NCBI GenBank assembly: GCA_000953695.1
Contig: LN554847.1
Location: 1,367,801-1,431,800 of the forward strand
Source of the DNA: Aliivibrio wodanis
GTDB taxonomy: Bacteria > Pseudomonadota > Gammaproteobacteria > Enterobacterales > Vibrionaceae
Direction of reading: 5' to 3'
DNA length: 64,000 nt
The notes below the pieces were generated by a model. The model was not told where the DNA came from. It saw nothing but the letters and a program-made list of their open reading frames with translations, and did no database searches. The position numbers and the translations under genes were made by a program. Below, one piece after another: positions 43,705 to 53,362 of this stretch. Positions within the stretch are counted from its first letter, which is position 1. Each line of letters begins with the position of its first letter.

Positions 43705-45192
43705 TTAATGTCCAGCCAACAGTTTTTCAACTTCTTCTGGTTTGTCATGTACACCAAATTTATCAACAATCGTCTGGGTTGCTTGGTTCATTCCAATAAG
43801 CTCGACTTGAGTCCCCTCTCGGCGAAACTTGACCACCACTTTATCCAATGCAGAGACTGAAGTAACATCCCAGAAATGCGCAGCCGATAAATCAATCGTC
43901 ACGCTCTCGATCACTTCTTTAAAATCAAAAGAAGTAATAAATTTATCCGATGAGGCGAAAAACACTTGCCCTATTACGGTATATTCACGCGATTTATGTG
44001 CGTCCGAATTATTCTTTATCACCATCATACGACTGATTTTATTAGCAAAGAACAATGACGCAAGCAAGACACCGACCAGAACACCAATTGCTAAATTATG
44101 CGTCATTACCACAATAATCACCGTGGCTAACATAACAATATTGGTTGATATTGGGTGCTTTCTTAAATCAGTAATTGAACTCCATGAAAAAGTACCAATA
44201 GATACCATTATCATCACAGCAACTAAGGCTGCCATTGGGATTTGTTTTAACCACGGACCAAGAAAAACCACCATAATTAACAAAAACACGCCAGCAGATA
44301 ACGTTGATAAACGTCCACGGCCGCCCGACTTTATATTAATCATTGATTGTCCGATCATCGCACAACCTGCCATACCACCAAGAAAACCCGTAAAGATATT
44401 GGCAAGCCCTTGGCCTTTACACTCGCGGTTTTTATCGCTGCTGGTATCGGTGAGATCATCGACAATCGTTGCTGTCATCATGGATTCTAATAAACCCACC
44501 ACAGCCAAACCAATAGAATACGGCAAGATAATTAATAGCGTTTCTAGGTTTAAAGGCACATCAGGCCATAAGAAAATTGGCAAGGTATCAGGTAAGTTCC
44601 CCATGTCTCCCACGGTACGAATATCAATATTAAATGACATCGAAATGGCGGTTAATACGATAATACAAACTAAAGGCGAAGGAATTAATTTACCGATAAC
44701 CGGTAGGTATGGGAACAGATAGATAATTCCTAAACCGGCGGCTGTCATGGCGTAAACATGCCAAGTTACATTGGTTAATTCAGGAAGTTGCGCCATAAAA
44801 ATAAGTATGGCTAACGCATTCACAAAACCGGTAACCACTGAGCGAGAAACAAAACGCATCAAGCTACCGAGTTTTAAATAACCCGCTAAAATCTGTAGTA
44901 CACCAGTAAGAACCGTCACAGCAAGTAAGTATTCTAGCCCGTGTTCTTTAACTAATGTGACCATCAATAGTGCCATGGCACCCGTTGCGGCTGAGATCAT
45001 CCCAGAGCGACCGCCAGTAAAAGCAATAACAACTGAAATACTGAAAGAAGCGTATAACCCAATTTTAGGATCAACACCTGCGATAATAGAAAAAGCGATG
45101 GCTTCAGGGATTAGAGCAAGAGCAACAACGATGCCCGCAAGGAGATCACCACGGACATTAGACATCCAGTCAGTTTTGAAATTTTTAAACAT
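43705..45192 (-). CDS. SulP family inorganic anion transporter with STAS domain
   Basis: The 495-residue transporter has about ten to fourteen membrane segments starting at about residue 14 ([20 protein letters not shown]), the SulP signature region, and a C-terminal STAS domain (about 405-485) with [20 protein letters not shown]. Substrates of the family include sulfate, bicarbonate and dicarboxylates; this branch (YbaR/YvdB-like, short C-terminus) is often annotated as sulfate permease but is a candidate bicarbonate transporter. It pairs with the following universal stress protein, an arrangement seen in other vibrios. Confidence 0.86.
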   Translation of the reverse strand: MFKNFKTDWMSNVRGDLLAGIVVALALIPEAIAFSIIAGVDPKIGLYASFSISVVIAFTGGRSGMISAATGAMALLMVTLVKEHGLEYLLAVTVLTGVLQILAGYLKLGSLMRFVSRSVVTGFVNALAILIFMAQLPELTNVTWHVYAMTAAGLGIIYLFPYLPVIGKLIPSPLVCIIVLTAISMSFNIDIRTVGDMGNLPDTLPIFLWPDVPLNLETLLIILPYSIGLAVVGLLESMMTATIVDDLTDTSSDKNRECKGQGLANIFTGFLGGMAGCAMIGQSMINIKSGGRGRLSTLSAGVFLLIMVVFLGPWLKQIPMAALVAVMIMVSIGTFSWSSITDLRKHPISTNIVMLATVIIVVMTHNLAIGVLVGVLLASLFFANKISRMMVIKNNSDAHKSREYTVIGQVFFASSDKFITSFDFKEVIESVTIDLSAAHFWDVTSVSALDKVVVKFRREGTQVELIGMNQATQTIVDKFGVHDKPEEVEKLLAGH

Positions 45193-45705
45193 TGAATTCT
45201 CAATTTATGCACGGCAATACGCACCAGAAATAGATCTGGGGTGTAAATAGGTGCTTCTTTGATAATACCAATTCCAGTAATTCTCTAGTCATTATTACTG
45301 GTTAAATCACATAATAGCTTCGTTAAAAATTATTTAAGTAGAATAACTACTTATCAGAATTTTTGCCTTGCTCTTAAGTGGTTTTCCTGCGTAATAAATA
45401 GACTATTTAATTAATGGCAATGGTATGAGTTTTAGCGCGGAAAAGTAGCCGAAAGTACGGCAAGGAATTAACAAGCGCAAAGAGTTAAGCCGAATACTCA
45501 GTCGAGTACAGTGCTTAGGTTAGCAATGAGAGCTATAGGGGGGATGGAGCGTTTAAGGCGGCGTAATTAACACAGTGATTAATATTCTCTAAATCAAACA
45601 GGAGGCCAGTCTATATTTACGAGAGTATCAATACAATTTCCATTATCGGTTCTTTAGGTTTCATTAATATGCCTATGAAAAGTAGAGTATTAATGGAAGC
45701 TATTA
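45193..45705. other. Noncoding region with a dispersed repeat and a GC-richer block
   Basis: This 513-base gap has no credible coding frame. The left part (about 45268-45437) is a copy of the dispersed repeat. The middle (about 45437-45580) is visibly richer in G, with GCGCGG, AGGCGGCG and a G-run near 45539, unlike the AT-rich surroundings, and contains no long frame; it could be a noncoding RNA or an uncommon extension of the repeat. The right part is AT-rich and may hold the terminator of the EamA gene. No tRNA-like fold was recognised. Confidence 0.55.
45268..45437. repeat. Dispersed intergenic repeat, copy in reverse orientation
   Basis: Begins AATACCAATTCC and ends CAATGGTATGAG. Read on the minus strand it shows the same order of landmarks as the copy at 15918-16082: TACCATT, ACGCAGGAAAA, GAGCAAGGC, then TTTTTAACGAAG, TTTAACCAGTAATAATGA and a terminal GGAATTGGTATT. 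Confidence 0.6.
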
Positions 45706-46593
45706 TTACATCAGCTTGCTAGGCAGTAACTTCCTATAAAATCCCGTTACAAACATAGTTCCAGTCACAACTAAAATAGTGCCTATAATCGCATTAATTC
45801 CAACAGTTTCCCCTAAGAATAAATAACCCCACAAAATACCAAACGCAGGAATAAGAAAAGTAACAGAAAGCGCTGAAGATGCACCTAAATCATTTATTAA
45901 TCGGAAATACAATAAATACGCAAGACCGGTGCAGACCGCACCAAGCGCAAATACTGACAACATAATATCTGAGCTAATTGTTTCTCTTACTGGAATAAAA
46001 GGAACCAACGGTAGCACCAAGATTACAGAAGCCCACATACTGCCGTGCGCATTATTAAAGGGTTCAACACTTGGGGCATTCTTTGCGTAGTTTGTAGCAA
46101 TACCGTAGCTAAATGCCCCCATCAAGGCTGCAATCATTGGAATTATCGCTTCATCACCGACATTAATAGCTTCCCAGCCAACAAGAACACTAACTCCAAT
46201 CATACCTAGAACCAAACCAAACACGACTTCTTTAGTTAACCAAGTTCGAGTCCATACCGCACCAATAATCGCTCCCCAGATCGGCGCTGTAGAATTAAGA
46301 ATAGCTAACGTAGATACGTTTAATATCTGAGCTGAATAGGCGAATAGCAAGAAAGGCAACGCGGAGTTAAACAGACCTAAGGTGAGGAAATGCTTAATAT
46401 TGGACATAAAGCGTAAAGACTTTTTCAAAAAGAATGAAACGACAAGTAAAGTGACTGCTGCAAAAGCAACACGAGCTTCAATTAACACTGCAGGGCCAAG
46501 TGGATTTGCGGCAATCCTGACAAACAAGAATGACCCTCCCCACAAAGCTGCTAAGGTAAATAAGCTCAGTATATTAATCATCCATGACTCCAA
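45706..46593 (-). CDS. EamA-family (DMT) transporter
   Basis: The 295-residue protein has ten membrane segments in two EamA repeats. The first begins LFTLAALWGGSFLFVRIAAN and the second starts around GDEAIIPMIAALMGAFSYGI. The end of repeat two, SVTFLIPAFGILWGYLFLGE, is the standard signature. Such proteins export amino acids, nucleosides or other metabolites; the substrate is not readable. It is monocistronic, on the same strand as the SnoaL-like gene upstream. Confidence 0.85.
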   Translation of the reverse strand: MESWMINILSLFTLAALWGGSFLFVRIAANPLGPAVLIEARVAFAAVTLLVVSFFLKKSLRFMSNIKHFLTLGLFNSALPFLLFAYSAQILNVSTLAILNSTAPIWGAIIGAVWTRTWLTKEVVFGLVLGMIGVSVLVGWEAINVGDEAIIPMIAALMGAFSYGIATNYAKNAPSVEPFNNAHGSMWASVILVLPLVPFIPVRETISSDIMLSVFALGAVCTGLAYLLYFRLINDLGASSALSVTFLIPAFGILWGYLFLGETVGINAIIGTILVVTGTMFVTGFYRKLLPSKLM

Positions 46594-46669
46594 ACGACGG
46601 GGTAATTTTTAAGTGTGAGTTATAATAACAAATTACTCAACCCCATCGCTTAGAAAATGACCTCTAGCT

Positions 46670-47044
46670 CTAGCGCTCGCCTTGCACTTCAAAATCATCT
46701 GCAATTAAACGAGCCTTACCATCTTCTTGAATCGTCCAATGCTCATTATGTACTACACCAAACGCTTTATTCATCGTCCAGCTCGCTGTTAGCAAATAAC
46801 CATTATCGCCAATTTTTTCCCATTTAACATCGGTATAATCCACATCAGAAAAACCTTGATCCATGATGTTTTGCCAAAATGCTTGGATCTCTTCACGGCC
46901 AGTAAACGTTCCAAATGGACGCGCTTCCATAACCGTGCCTTCAGCGTATTGAGCAGCACAACCAGCAGCGTCTTGAGAATTAAAAGCCTGTTGCCATGCT
47001 GAAATACCGGCTTTGCATGCTGCTAAAATTTGTTCTTGAGTCAT
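46670..47044 (-). CDS. SnoaL/NTF2-like domain protein
   Basis: The 124-residue protein (start ATG at 47044, preceded by GGAGAAAC) has the SnoaL-like cone fold: ISAWQQAFNSQDAAGCAAQY, EGTVMEARPFGTFTGREEIQ, an end with the strand pair DNGYLLTASWTMNKA and WTIQEDGKARLIADDFE. The longer frame to 47143 has a hydrophobic leader that does not look like a signal peptide and is out of register with the ribosome site. The function is unknown; ligand-binding or isomerase-like activity is typical of the family. It is divergent from the LysR gene, which likely controls it. Confidence 0.78.
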   Translation of the reverse strand: MTQEQILAACKAGISAWQQAFNSQDAAGCAAQYAEGTVMEARPFGTFTGREEIQAFWQNIMDQGFSDVDYTDVKWEKIGDNGYLLTASWTMNKAFGVVHNEHWTIQEDGKARLIADDFEVQGER

Positions 47045-47159
47045 GATTGTTTCTCCTAATGTTTGTATGAGATGAACTATACGTGCATTATTAACAGTGA
47101 AAAACAGACAAATAAGAAAACACTGTTTAATAAAATAGAACAATAGGATTTAAAAGAGC

Positions 47160-48026
47160 ATGAATAAACTTAAACAAATGACCCTTTTTATGACGATTGT
47201 TGAAACAGGATCAATTACTAAAGCGGCTGAGAAATTAGAACTGTCTAAGTCTGTTATTAGCCAACATATCAAACAATTAGAAGCGGACTTAGGTTTACCT
47301 TTATTAAAGCGAACGACCCGAAAACAGAGTCTTACAGCTTCAGGTGAGCATTTTTATTTACAATGTTGCGAAATGCATCGATTAGCTGAAAAAGCTTGGA
47401 GTGATATTTTACATCAACAAGAATTTCCACAAGGAAAACTGACAGTAACCGCCCCTCACGCCTTAATGAATGACATTATTATTCCGGCGTTAAGTAGCGT
47501 ATTTAGCGCCCACAAAGACGTAAAATTAAATCTAATAGCGCATGATGGTCAACTCGACCTAATGCAAGAAGACATTGATTTGGCTATTCGTGTTGGTGAA
47601 TCAAAATTAAGTAACCTAAAGCAAAAGCGCATTGGAACCATACAAGACGTATTATGTATTGCCAAAGACTATCCAGAATTTACTATTGATAGCATTGAAG
47701 TCCTTCCTTACATTGCAAACCATTGGCAGCCAAAAAATATCTCACATCAGTTAGTAAATACGACAACACAATCTTCTCGAGTTATACACTTTACTGCTAC
47801 GCATCAAGTGAACACGGTTCAAAATAGTTTAGCGTTAATTAAAAATGGATTAGGCATTGGGCTTCTACCTGAATTTATTTACTTACAACACCAAGATGAA
47901 TTAAGAACTGTATTACCTACTTTTGAAATGAAAGCGTCTAATGTCTATGCGCTTCATCCCTTTCATGGGCAAATTCCAATTAGTGTAAGAATGGCAATTG
48001 ATGCCATTGAAAGTGCATTAGCCTAG
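47160..48026 (+). CDS. LysR-family transcriptional regulator
   Basis: The 288-residue regulator has an HTH at about 5-65 (MTLFMTIVETGSITKAAEKL and ELSKSVISQHIKQLE) and an effector domain of the DmlR/CrgA group beginning QGKLTVTAPHALMND. It is divergent from the SnoaL-like gene with 115 bases between them, which suggests local regulation. The effector is unknown. Confidence 0.83.
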   Translation: MNKLKQMTLFMTIVETGSITKAAEKLELSKSVISQHIKQLEADLGLPLLKRTTRKQSLTASGEHFYLQCCEMHRLAEKAWSDILHQQEFPQGKLTVTAPHALMNDIIIPALSSVFSAHKDVKLNLIAHDGQLDLMQEDIDLAIRVGESKLSNLKQKRIGTIQDVLCIAKDYPEFTIDSIEVLPYIANHWQPKNISHQLVNTTTQSSRVIHFTATHQVNTVQNSLALIKNGLGIGLLPEFIYLQHQDELRTVLPTFEMKASNVYALHPFHGQIPISVRMAIDAIESALA

Positions 48027-48164
48027 TTATCTACCTGCTACACTTCGTTTTATTCATTGAATTATGAATTGTCTCAATATTTAGCAAAGTACCAACCAAA
48101 GAAAAAGGTATTATGTACGGATACATTTATCACGCATTAACCCTTTATATCCAAAGGAAAAATT

Positions 48165-48557
48165 ATGAAAATTCGTTTTTATCTTTTCGCAGCACTCACT
48201 ATGACCTCACTTTTTGGCTGCGCAGAAGGCAAACAATCTCTAAAAGTAACCGCAAGTGCATACACATCAAGTGTTGGTGAAACCGATGACACACCAAATC
48301 TTGCTGCTTGGGGCGATACATTGAAACCAGGAATGAAATCAATCGCAGTATCAAGAGATCTTATTGAGATGGGGCTGACTCACAATCAAGAAGTAAGAAT
48401 CGAAGGACTTGATGGTACATACCGAGTACTTGATAAAATGAATAAACGCTGGAAAAAGAAAATTGATATCTACATGGGTGAAGATGTTGAAAAAGCAAGA
48501 CAATGGGGTAAGAAAGAAGTCGTTATCTATTGGACTGTAGAAGAAGAAAAGAAGTAG
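48165..48557 (+). CDS. Lipoprotein with 3D (double-psi barrel) domain
   Basis: The 130-residue protein has a signal peptide with lipobox LFGCA (Cys 19), then a 3D domain: VTASAYTSSVGETDDTPNLA, then AWGDTL, IAVSRDL, and the Asp-containing VLDKMNKRWKKKIDIYMGE. The three Asp positions (SVGETD..., SRDL, VLDKM/KIDIYM) are those of the 3D family related to MltA and YabE-type enzymes that act on peptidoglycan. Lytic activity is inference. It is expected in the outer membrane or periplasm. A strong terminator follows. Confidence 0.82.
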   Translation: MKIRFYLFAALTMTSLFGCAEGKQSLKVTASAYTSSVGETDDTPNLAAWGDTLKPGMKSIAVSRDLIEMGLTHNQEVRIEGLDGTYRVLDKMNKRWKKKIDIYMGEDVEKARQWGKKEVVIYWTVEEEKK

Positions 48558-48591
48558 ACACTTAATAACTATCACTTCAACACTTTCAATT

Positions 48592-48623
48592 AAAGTGGCC
48601 TCGTAATGAGGCCACTTTTTTAT
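48592..48623 (+). terminator. Rho-independent terminator between the 3D lipoprotein and PhoX-like genes
   Basis: AAAGTGGCCTC (48592-48602) pairs with GAGGCCACTTT (48608-48618) with a five-base loop and is followed by a T run. It lies between convergent genes and can serve both. Confidence 0.88.
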
Positions 48624-48640
48624 ATCTAAATATAGCGATC

Positions 48641-50506
48641 CTAACTGCCGATCACACCACCATTATCTTTAGTCACCATCACAATAGTTGAGCGTGGTTT
48701 ACTATCTCCCCCTTGAGGAAAGTGCCCAGATGGATGCTGCACGCCAACAAACATGGTTTTTTGATCTTCAGAAAACGTCAATCCTGTAATTTCGCAGCCA
48801 ATTGGGCCCGTTAAGAAGCGACGAATCTCACCTGTATTAGGATCACCACACAACATTTGATTGTTACCTTGACCTGCAAAATCGCCTTTGTTTGAGTAAT
48901 TACCATCAGTTTGAATCCATAGACGTCCTGCTTTATCAAAACCAATACCATCAGGACTATTAAACATATTGTCTTTATTGATGTTGTCACTGCCAGCGTA
49001 CAAATTGCCTTTATGAACCGTTGGATTCCCTGCTATTAGGTACAAATCCCATTGGAATGTATCACTCACATGATTTGCATTAGTTGGTGCCCAACGCACA
49101 ATTTGACCATAATGGTTTTCAGCTCGAGGATTAACACCATCAACCTCTTGGCCTTCTTTAACACCACGGTATTTGTTGTTAGTTAATGTGCAAAAAACGT
49201 GTTTTTTATCTGGATGAACCGCAACCCATTCAGGTCTATCCATTGTTGTTGCCCCTACTTGTGTCGCGGCACGTCGAGCAAAAATCATCACTTCTGCTTG
49301 GCTATTAAATCCGTTTTCTTTAGTTAACCCATTCTTACCGTAAGTCAGCTCTAGCCATTGGCCATCACCTTCTAATTTATCACCTTTCATTACAAACTTA
49401 GCAACGTAAAGTGTCCCTTCTTCTAACAAGTCTCGGTTGGCTGATTTATTACCTTCTTGGTATTTGTTTTTTGATACAAATTTGTAAAGATGCTCACCAC
49501 GTTCATCATCACCAAGATACACCACCACATGACCATCATCGTTCACAACCAATGCCGCATTTTCATGCTTAAATCGACCTAATGCGGTTCTTTTTAATGG
49601 TGTAGACGTTGGATCATTAGGGTCAATTTCAACCACCCAGCCAAAACGATTTGGTTCATTTGGGTTTTTAGAAATATCAAAACGCTCATCAAAATTATGC
49701 CATTGATAATCACTTTGCTCTGCTTTAATACCATAGCGTTTATCATCGGCAGTTAAGGTTGCGTTTTGCTCTGAACCAAAGAAATCATTAAAATTTTCTT
49801 CACAAGTTAAATAAGTGCCCCAAGGTGTTTCACCATTTGCGCAATTATTGAAAGTACCCAAAACTTTTTTTCCTGTTGGGTCTGCTTTGGTTTTTAATAA
49901 ATCGTGACCTGCTGCTGGCCCTGTTACTAACATCTCTGTATTTGCGGTAATACGGCGGTTTGCTTTACCTGTTGGATCCATCATCCATTGACCGTTCTTT
50001 CTTACGATTTCAACAATGGTAATTCCTACCGCAGCTTGTGCTTTTGCAACATCGTCAGCTGTCATTGCTTTACCTTCATGAACAAACAGGTATTCGTAAT
50101 TGGTGTATTCATTATTCACCGCAAGAATGGCGCGATCTTTTGATAAAGGAAATACACTCATACCATCGGTATTATCACCAAATTGCAGCGCTTGTGCTTT
50201 TGAATCTTGTTTGCCATTAGAATTAAATTGAGGAGCATTAGCAAAAATGGGATCACCCCATGACATTAACGTACTAGAGCGATACCCTTTTGGAACAATA
50301 ATGTTATCGCTTGTTGATACCGAGATAGCCTCAAAATTTAATAACGAGCTGTCCATACTACCCGCAATCGCTTTTGCCACTGGATTCAATGCTAAAAATG
50401 CACCAGTACTTGCTGCTGCCGTCCCCATCAAAAATCCTCGACGAGATAAACGTGCGTTAACCATGTTACTAAAATCTGATTCTTTCTCTACAAAATTGCT
50501 CATCAT
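48641..50506 (-). CDS. PhoX-family alkaline phosphatase (DUF839), Tat-exported
   Basis: The 621-residue protein starts with a Tat signal: LSRRGFLMGTAAASTGAFLA, with twin arginines at residues 22-23 after a 20-residue leader. The mature part is the PhoX/DUF839 beta-propeller: PKGYRSSTLMSWGDPIF, DGMSVFPL, NNEYTNYEYLF, TWGTYLTCEENFND, and EIDPNDPTSTPLKRTALGRF. PhoX enzymes are monomeric Ca/Fe phosphomonoesterases of the periplasm. A tandem Pho box directly upstream (see 50576-50604) supports phosphate-starvation control. It is monocistronic and is convergent with the 3D lipoprotein. Confidence 0.87.
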   Translation of the reverse strand: MMSNFVEKESDFSNMVNARLSRRGFLMGTAAASTGAFLALNPVAKAIAGSMDSSLLNFEAISVSTSDNIIVPKGYRSSTLMSWGDPIFANAPQFNSNGKQDSKAQALQFGDNTDGMSVFPLSKDRAILAVNNEYTNYEYLFVHEGKAMTADDVAKAQAAVGITIVEIVRKNGQWMMDPTGKANRRITANTEMLVTGPAAGHDLLKTKADPTGKKVLGTFNNCANGETPWGTYLTCEENFNDFFGSEQNATLTADDKRYGIKAEQSDYQWHNFDERFDISKNPNEPNRFGWVVEIDPNDPTSTPLKRTALGRFKHENAALVVNDDGHVVVYLGDDERGEHLYKFVSKNKYQEGNKSANRDLLEEGTLYVAKFVMKGDKLEGDGQWLELTYGKNGLTKENGFNSQAEVMIFARRAATQVGATTMDRPEWVAVHPDKKHVFCTLTNNKYRGVKEGQEVDGVNPRAENHYGQIVRWAPTNANHVSDTFQWDLYLIAGNPTVHKGNLYAGSDNINKDNMFNSPDGIGFDKAGRLWIQTDGNYSNKGDFAGQGNNQMLCGDPNTGEIRRFLTGPIGCEITGLTFSEDQKTMFVGVQHPSGHFPQGGDSKPRSTIVMVTKDNGGVIGS

Positions 50507-50575
50507 ACTTCCCTTTTGAAATCATTATTTTTATAAGTGCGTTTTATATAATTAGATGTAGCCTAAAGGGGATTT

Positions 50576-50604
50576 ATGACAGTTTTGTAGAAGATTTATG
50601 GCAG
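50576..50604 (-). promoter_or_regulatory. Tandem Pho box upstream of the PhoX-like gene
   Basis: On the minus strand, three 7-base units repeat every 11 bases: CTGCCAT (50604-50598), CTTCTAC (50593-50587) and CTGTCAT (50582-50576), with A/T spacers AAAT and AAAA. The PhoB consensus is CTGTCAT repeats with 4-base A/T spacers, so two of the three units are good. TAGGCT begins about ten bases after the last unit and could be the -10 element. It lies about 70 bases upstream of the start codon. Confidence 0.8.
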
Positions 50605-50767
50605 TTTGATTGCTTATGATTAAATATCTAGGTGTCTCTTAATTTCATAGTAAAAAACGTAATAAATTAAGATATTAATAAGATGCCCTATTATCAATTT
50701 TCTGATATAAATTTCACCAATAAATATCGATAACATCGAACATATTACTTAAGAAAAAGGAACGATT

Positions 50768-50947
50768 ATGCATAAGCACACCACATTTATTCTCACTATT
50801 GGTCTATTATTTACACTCAATGGATGTGCAGAACTTAAAGACGTAGGTAGAACCATTGGCCATACAACTCGCGATACGACAAAAGCCATCGGACATGCAT
50901 CACGCGATGCCGTGAACTCAGTAAAAGATGATTTAGAATCAAATTAA
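50768..50947 (+). CDS. Small entericidin-like lipoprotein
   Basis: The 59-residue peptide has a signal peptide and lipobox TLNGC (Cys 21) followed by AELKDVGRTIGHTTRDTTKA and a repeat of the form IGHxxRDxxxxI/V (IGHTTRDTTKA, IGHASRDAVNS). This resembles entericidin and other small envelope lipoproteins. AAAGGAACG at 50757-50765 is a good ribosome site. Too short to be called with certainty, but the lipobox, ribosome site and amphipathic repeat support it. It is probably outer-membrane anchored. Confidence 0.78.
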   Translation: MHKHTTFILTIGLLFTLNGCAELKDVGRTIGHTTRDTTKAIGHASRDAVNSVKDDLESN

Positions 50948-51172
50948 ATCGCCATAATTTCTTCCATCCTCACCTTTGCTTAACGCAAAAAAGTTACACC
51001 TCAAATGTTTATAGTTCAAATATTAATATTTTTAACACAATAAATACCCACTCACCAACCCTTCATAATGCGTTGTTTTTTATAAATAAAAAAGACAACG
51101 CTGCGCCTAAAGATCAAAAGTCCATAAAATAATAATTTGAACTCTAACTATTTTTCTGTCATTTTATAATTA

Positions 51173-51186
51173 ATTGAACGTTCAAT
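51173..51186. promoter_or_regulatory. betI: BetI operator (ATTGAACGTTCAAT)
   Basis: A perfect 14-base palindrome ATTGAACGTTCAAT lies 21 bases before the betI start. This type of sequence around a TGAACGTTCA core is the known BetI-binding pattern in enterobacteria and vibrios. It should mediate choline-relieved autorepression of the bet/cho operon. Confidence 0.82.
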
Positions 51187-51207
51187 AAAAAATAAAAGGA
51201 CAGAAAG

Positions 51208-51819
51208 ATGCCCAAGGTTGGGATGCCTGACATTAGAAAACCACAGCTTGTAAAAGCAACAATGAAGGTCATTGATCGTGTTGGTTTGCACGCCGCTAGC
51301 ATTGCTTTAATTAGTAAAGAGGCAGGTGTATCAACAGGGATCATAAATCACTATTTCGGTGGTAAGCACGGTCTACTTGAAGAAACCATGCGTGAGATCC
51401 TTCGCCAACTCTCCAATACCATTACATCTCAATTAAAATCCTTACCTGTTGACGCCCATCAACTACGCATCAATGCCATTATCAATGGTAATTTTGAAGG
51501 CTATCAAGCAGAAAATGAAGTCGCTAAAACTTGGCTAGCATTCTGGTCTTACTCGATGCATGACGAACAACTAAAGCGTCTACAACGTGTAAATGAAAGG
51601 CGTTTACTGTCTCACCTACGAATTGAACTAAAAGCCATGTTGAATAACCAACAAGCAGAACTCGTTGCTCACGGGATCGCATCATTAATTGATGGTGTTT
51701 GGTTAAGAGGTACATTAAACCCTGAAGGCATTAACGCTGATAAAGCACGCGCCATCATCAATGACTACCTTGAAAAACAACTTTCCTTTTATTCAAGTCA
51801 GCCAATAAATCACTCATAA
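51208..51819 (+). CDS. betI: BetI, TetR-family repressor of the choline operon
   Basis: The 203-residue protein begins [20 protein letters not shown], a start strongly conserved in BetI, and has the Tet[24 protein letters not shown] at about 32-51. The C-terminal domain includes [14 protein letters not shown], the usual BetI text. It senses choline and represses the operon that it heads. An operator sits just upstream. AAAGGA (51195-51200) precedes the ATG. The next gene starts 24 bases after the stop. Confidence 0.92.
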   Translation: MPKVGMPDIRKPQLVKATMKVIDRVGLHAASIALISKEAGVSTGIINHYFGGKHGLLEETMREILRQLSNTITSQLKSLPVDAHQLRINAIINGNFEGYQAENEVAKTWLAFWSYSMHDEQLKRLQRVNERRLLSHLRIELKAMLNNQQAELVAHGIASLIDGVWLRGTLNPEGINADKARAIINDYLEKQLSFYSSQPINHS

Positions 51820-51842
51820 TAATTATTAAGTCAGAGATTAAA

Positions 51843-53303
51843 ATGGAAATGAATTCGTTATACATCGATGGTCAGTCTATTCAGGCAACGTCTGGAGAAA
51901 CCTTCACTAGCATTAATCCTGCTAATGGCGAACCAATTGCACAGCTAGGCCAAGCCTCTCAAGCCGATCTTGAGCTTGCTATTGAATCGGCAAAGCGTGG
52001 TTTCACGGTATGGTCTGCAATGTCACCGATTGAACGCAGCCGTATTCTTCTCAATGCAGTAAAAATACTTAGAGAACGAAACAATGAGCTTGCCGTGCTT
52101 GAGGTTATGGATACCGGTAAACCGCTTCAAGAGGCATTAGAAGTTGATGTAGCTTCTGGTGCCGATGTGATTGAATACTTCGCAGGGTTAGTTCCTGCAA
52201 TGCAAGGTGACCAACAACCACTGGGTGAAAGCCAATTTTTTTACACTCGTCGTGAGCCACTTGGTATTTGTGCAGGTATCGGTGCCTGGAACTACCCTAT
52301 CCAGATCGCTATGTGGAAATCAGCACCTGCATTGGCAGCGGGTAATGCAATGATCTTCAAACCATCAGAAGAAACGCCATTAACAGCATTGAAACTGGCC
52401 GAAATATTTACCGAAGCGGGATTGCCAGATGGCGTGTTCAACGTCGTTCAAGGTGATTATCGTGTCGGTCAAATGCTGACTGCACACCCTGATATCGCAA
52501 AAGTGTCTTTCACTGGTGAAACAGGAACAGGCAAAGCGGTAATGGCTGACAGTGCGAAAACACTAAAACCTGTCACGATGGAACTGGGTGGGAAGTCCCC
52601 AATGGTCGTCTTTGATGACGCAAAATTGGATGATGCTGTTTCTGCTGCGATGGTGGCAAACTTTTATACTCAAGGTGAAGTGTGCACCAATGGCACTCGT
52701 GTTTTTGTTCATGAAAGCCTTTATGACGATTTCATTAGCCAGCTTAAAGTTCGTACTGAAAAACTGATTGTCGGCGACCCAATGGACATCGAAACCCAAG
52801 TCGGAGCTTTGATTTCAAAAGCGCATTTAGCGAAAGTGCTAGAAGCGATTGAACAAGCCAAACAGTCAGGTGCAACTCTGCTTACCGGTGGCTATCAAGT
52901 GATTGATAAAGGGTTAGAAAACGGTAACTTTGTGGTTCCTACTGTCTTTGTAAATTGCGAAGACGATATGCCACACGTTCAACAAGAAATCTTTGGCCCT
53001 GTTATGTCTGTTCTGAAATTCACAGACGAAGACGAGGTTATTCGCCGCGCAAACGACACTAAGTATGGGCTTGCTGCCGGTATTTTCACTCAAAACTTAT
53101 CACGAGCTCACCGAGTTATTCATCAAATGCAAGCGGGTATTTGTTGGGTAAACACGTGGGGAGACTCTCCTGCAGAAATGCCAGTAGGCGGTTATAAACA
53201 CTCGGGGGTTGGACGTGAAAATGGCCCTGAAACGCTACTGCATTACACGCAAACCAAAAGCATATTAATAGAGCTTGGTGATTTCGCTAGCCCTTACGCT
53301 TAA
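51843..53303 (+). CDS. betB: Betaine-aldehyde dehydrogenase BetB
   Basis: The 486-residue NAD(P)+ aldehyde dehydrogenase oxidises betaine aldehyde to glycine betaine. It has the ALDH motifs: the Asn of [25 protein letters not shown], the NAD site [12 protein letters not shown], the general base region [11 protein letters not shown], and the catalytic Cys in [15 protein letters not shown]. The end shows the family tail with [12 protein letters not shown]. Length and order match bet operons. It is the second gene of betIBA. Confidence 0.93.
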   Translation: MEMNSLYIDGQSIQATSGETFTSINPANGEPIAQLGQASQADLELAIESAKRGFTVWSAMSPIERSRILLNAVKILRERNNELAVLEVMDTGKPLQEALEVDVASGADVIEYFAGLVPAMQGDQQPLGESQFFYTRREPLGICAGIGAWNYPIQIAMWKSAPALAAGNAMIFKPSEETPLTALKLAEIFTEAGLPDGVFNVVQGDYRVGQMLTAHPDIAKVSFTGETGTGKAVMADSAKTLKPVTMELGGKSPMVVFDDAKLDDAVSAAMVANFYTQGEVCTNGTRVFVHESLYDDFISQLKVRTEKLIVGDPMDIETQVGALISKAHLAKVLEAIEQAKQSGATLLTGGYQVIDKGLENGNFVVPTVFVNCEDDMPHVQQEIFGPVMSVLKFTDEDEVIRRANDTKYGLAAGIFTQNLSRAHRVIHQMQAGICWVNTWGDSPAEMPVGGYKHSGVGRENGPETLLHYTQTKSILIELGDFASPYA

Positions 53304-53362
53304 TTTACCCTTCCAATAAAAACGTCTAGCCCTATGCGCTAGACGTCACGGAGAATACCAAC

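Noticed and set aside
43829-44722. 297-codon open frame on the plus strand opposite the SulP gene
   Set aside because: Its amino-acid content (rich in T, I, K, P with no domain pattern) is a by-product of the codon use of the membrane transporter on the other strand, whose SulP and STAS motifs are clear.
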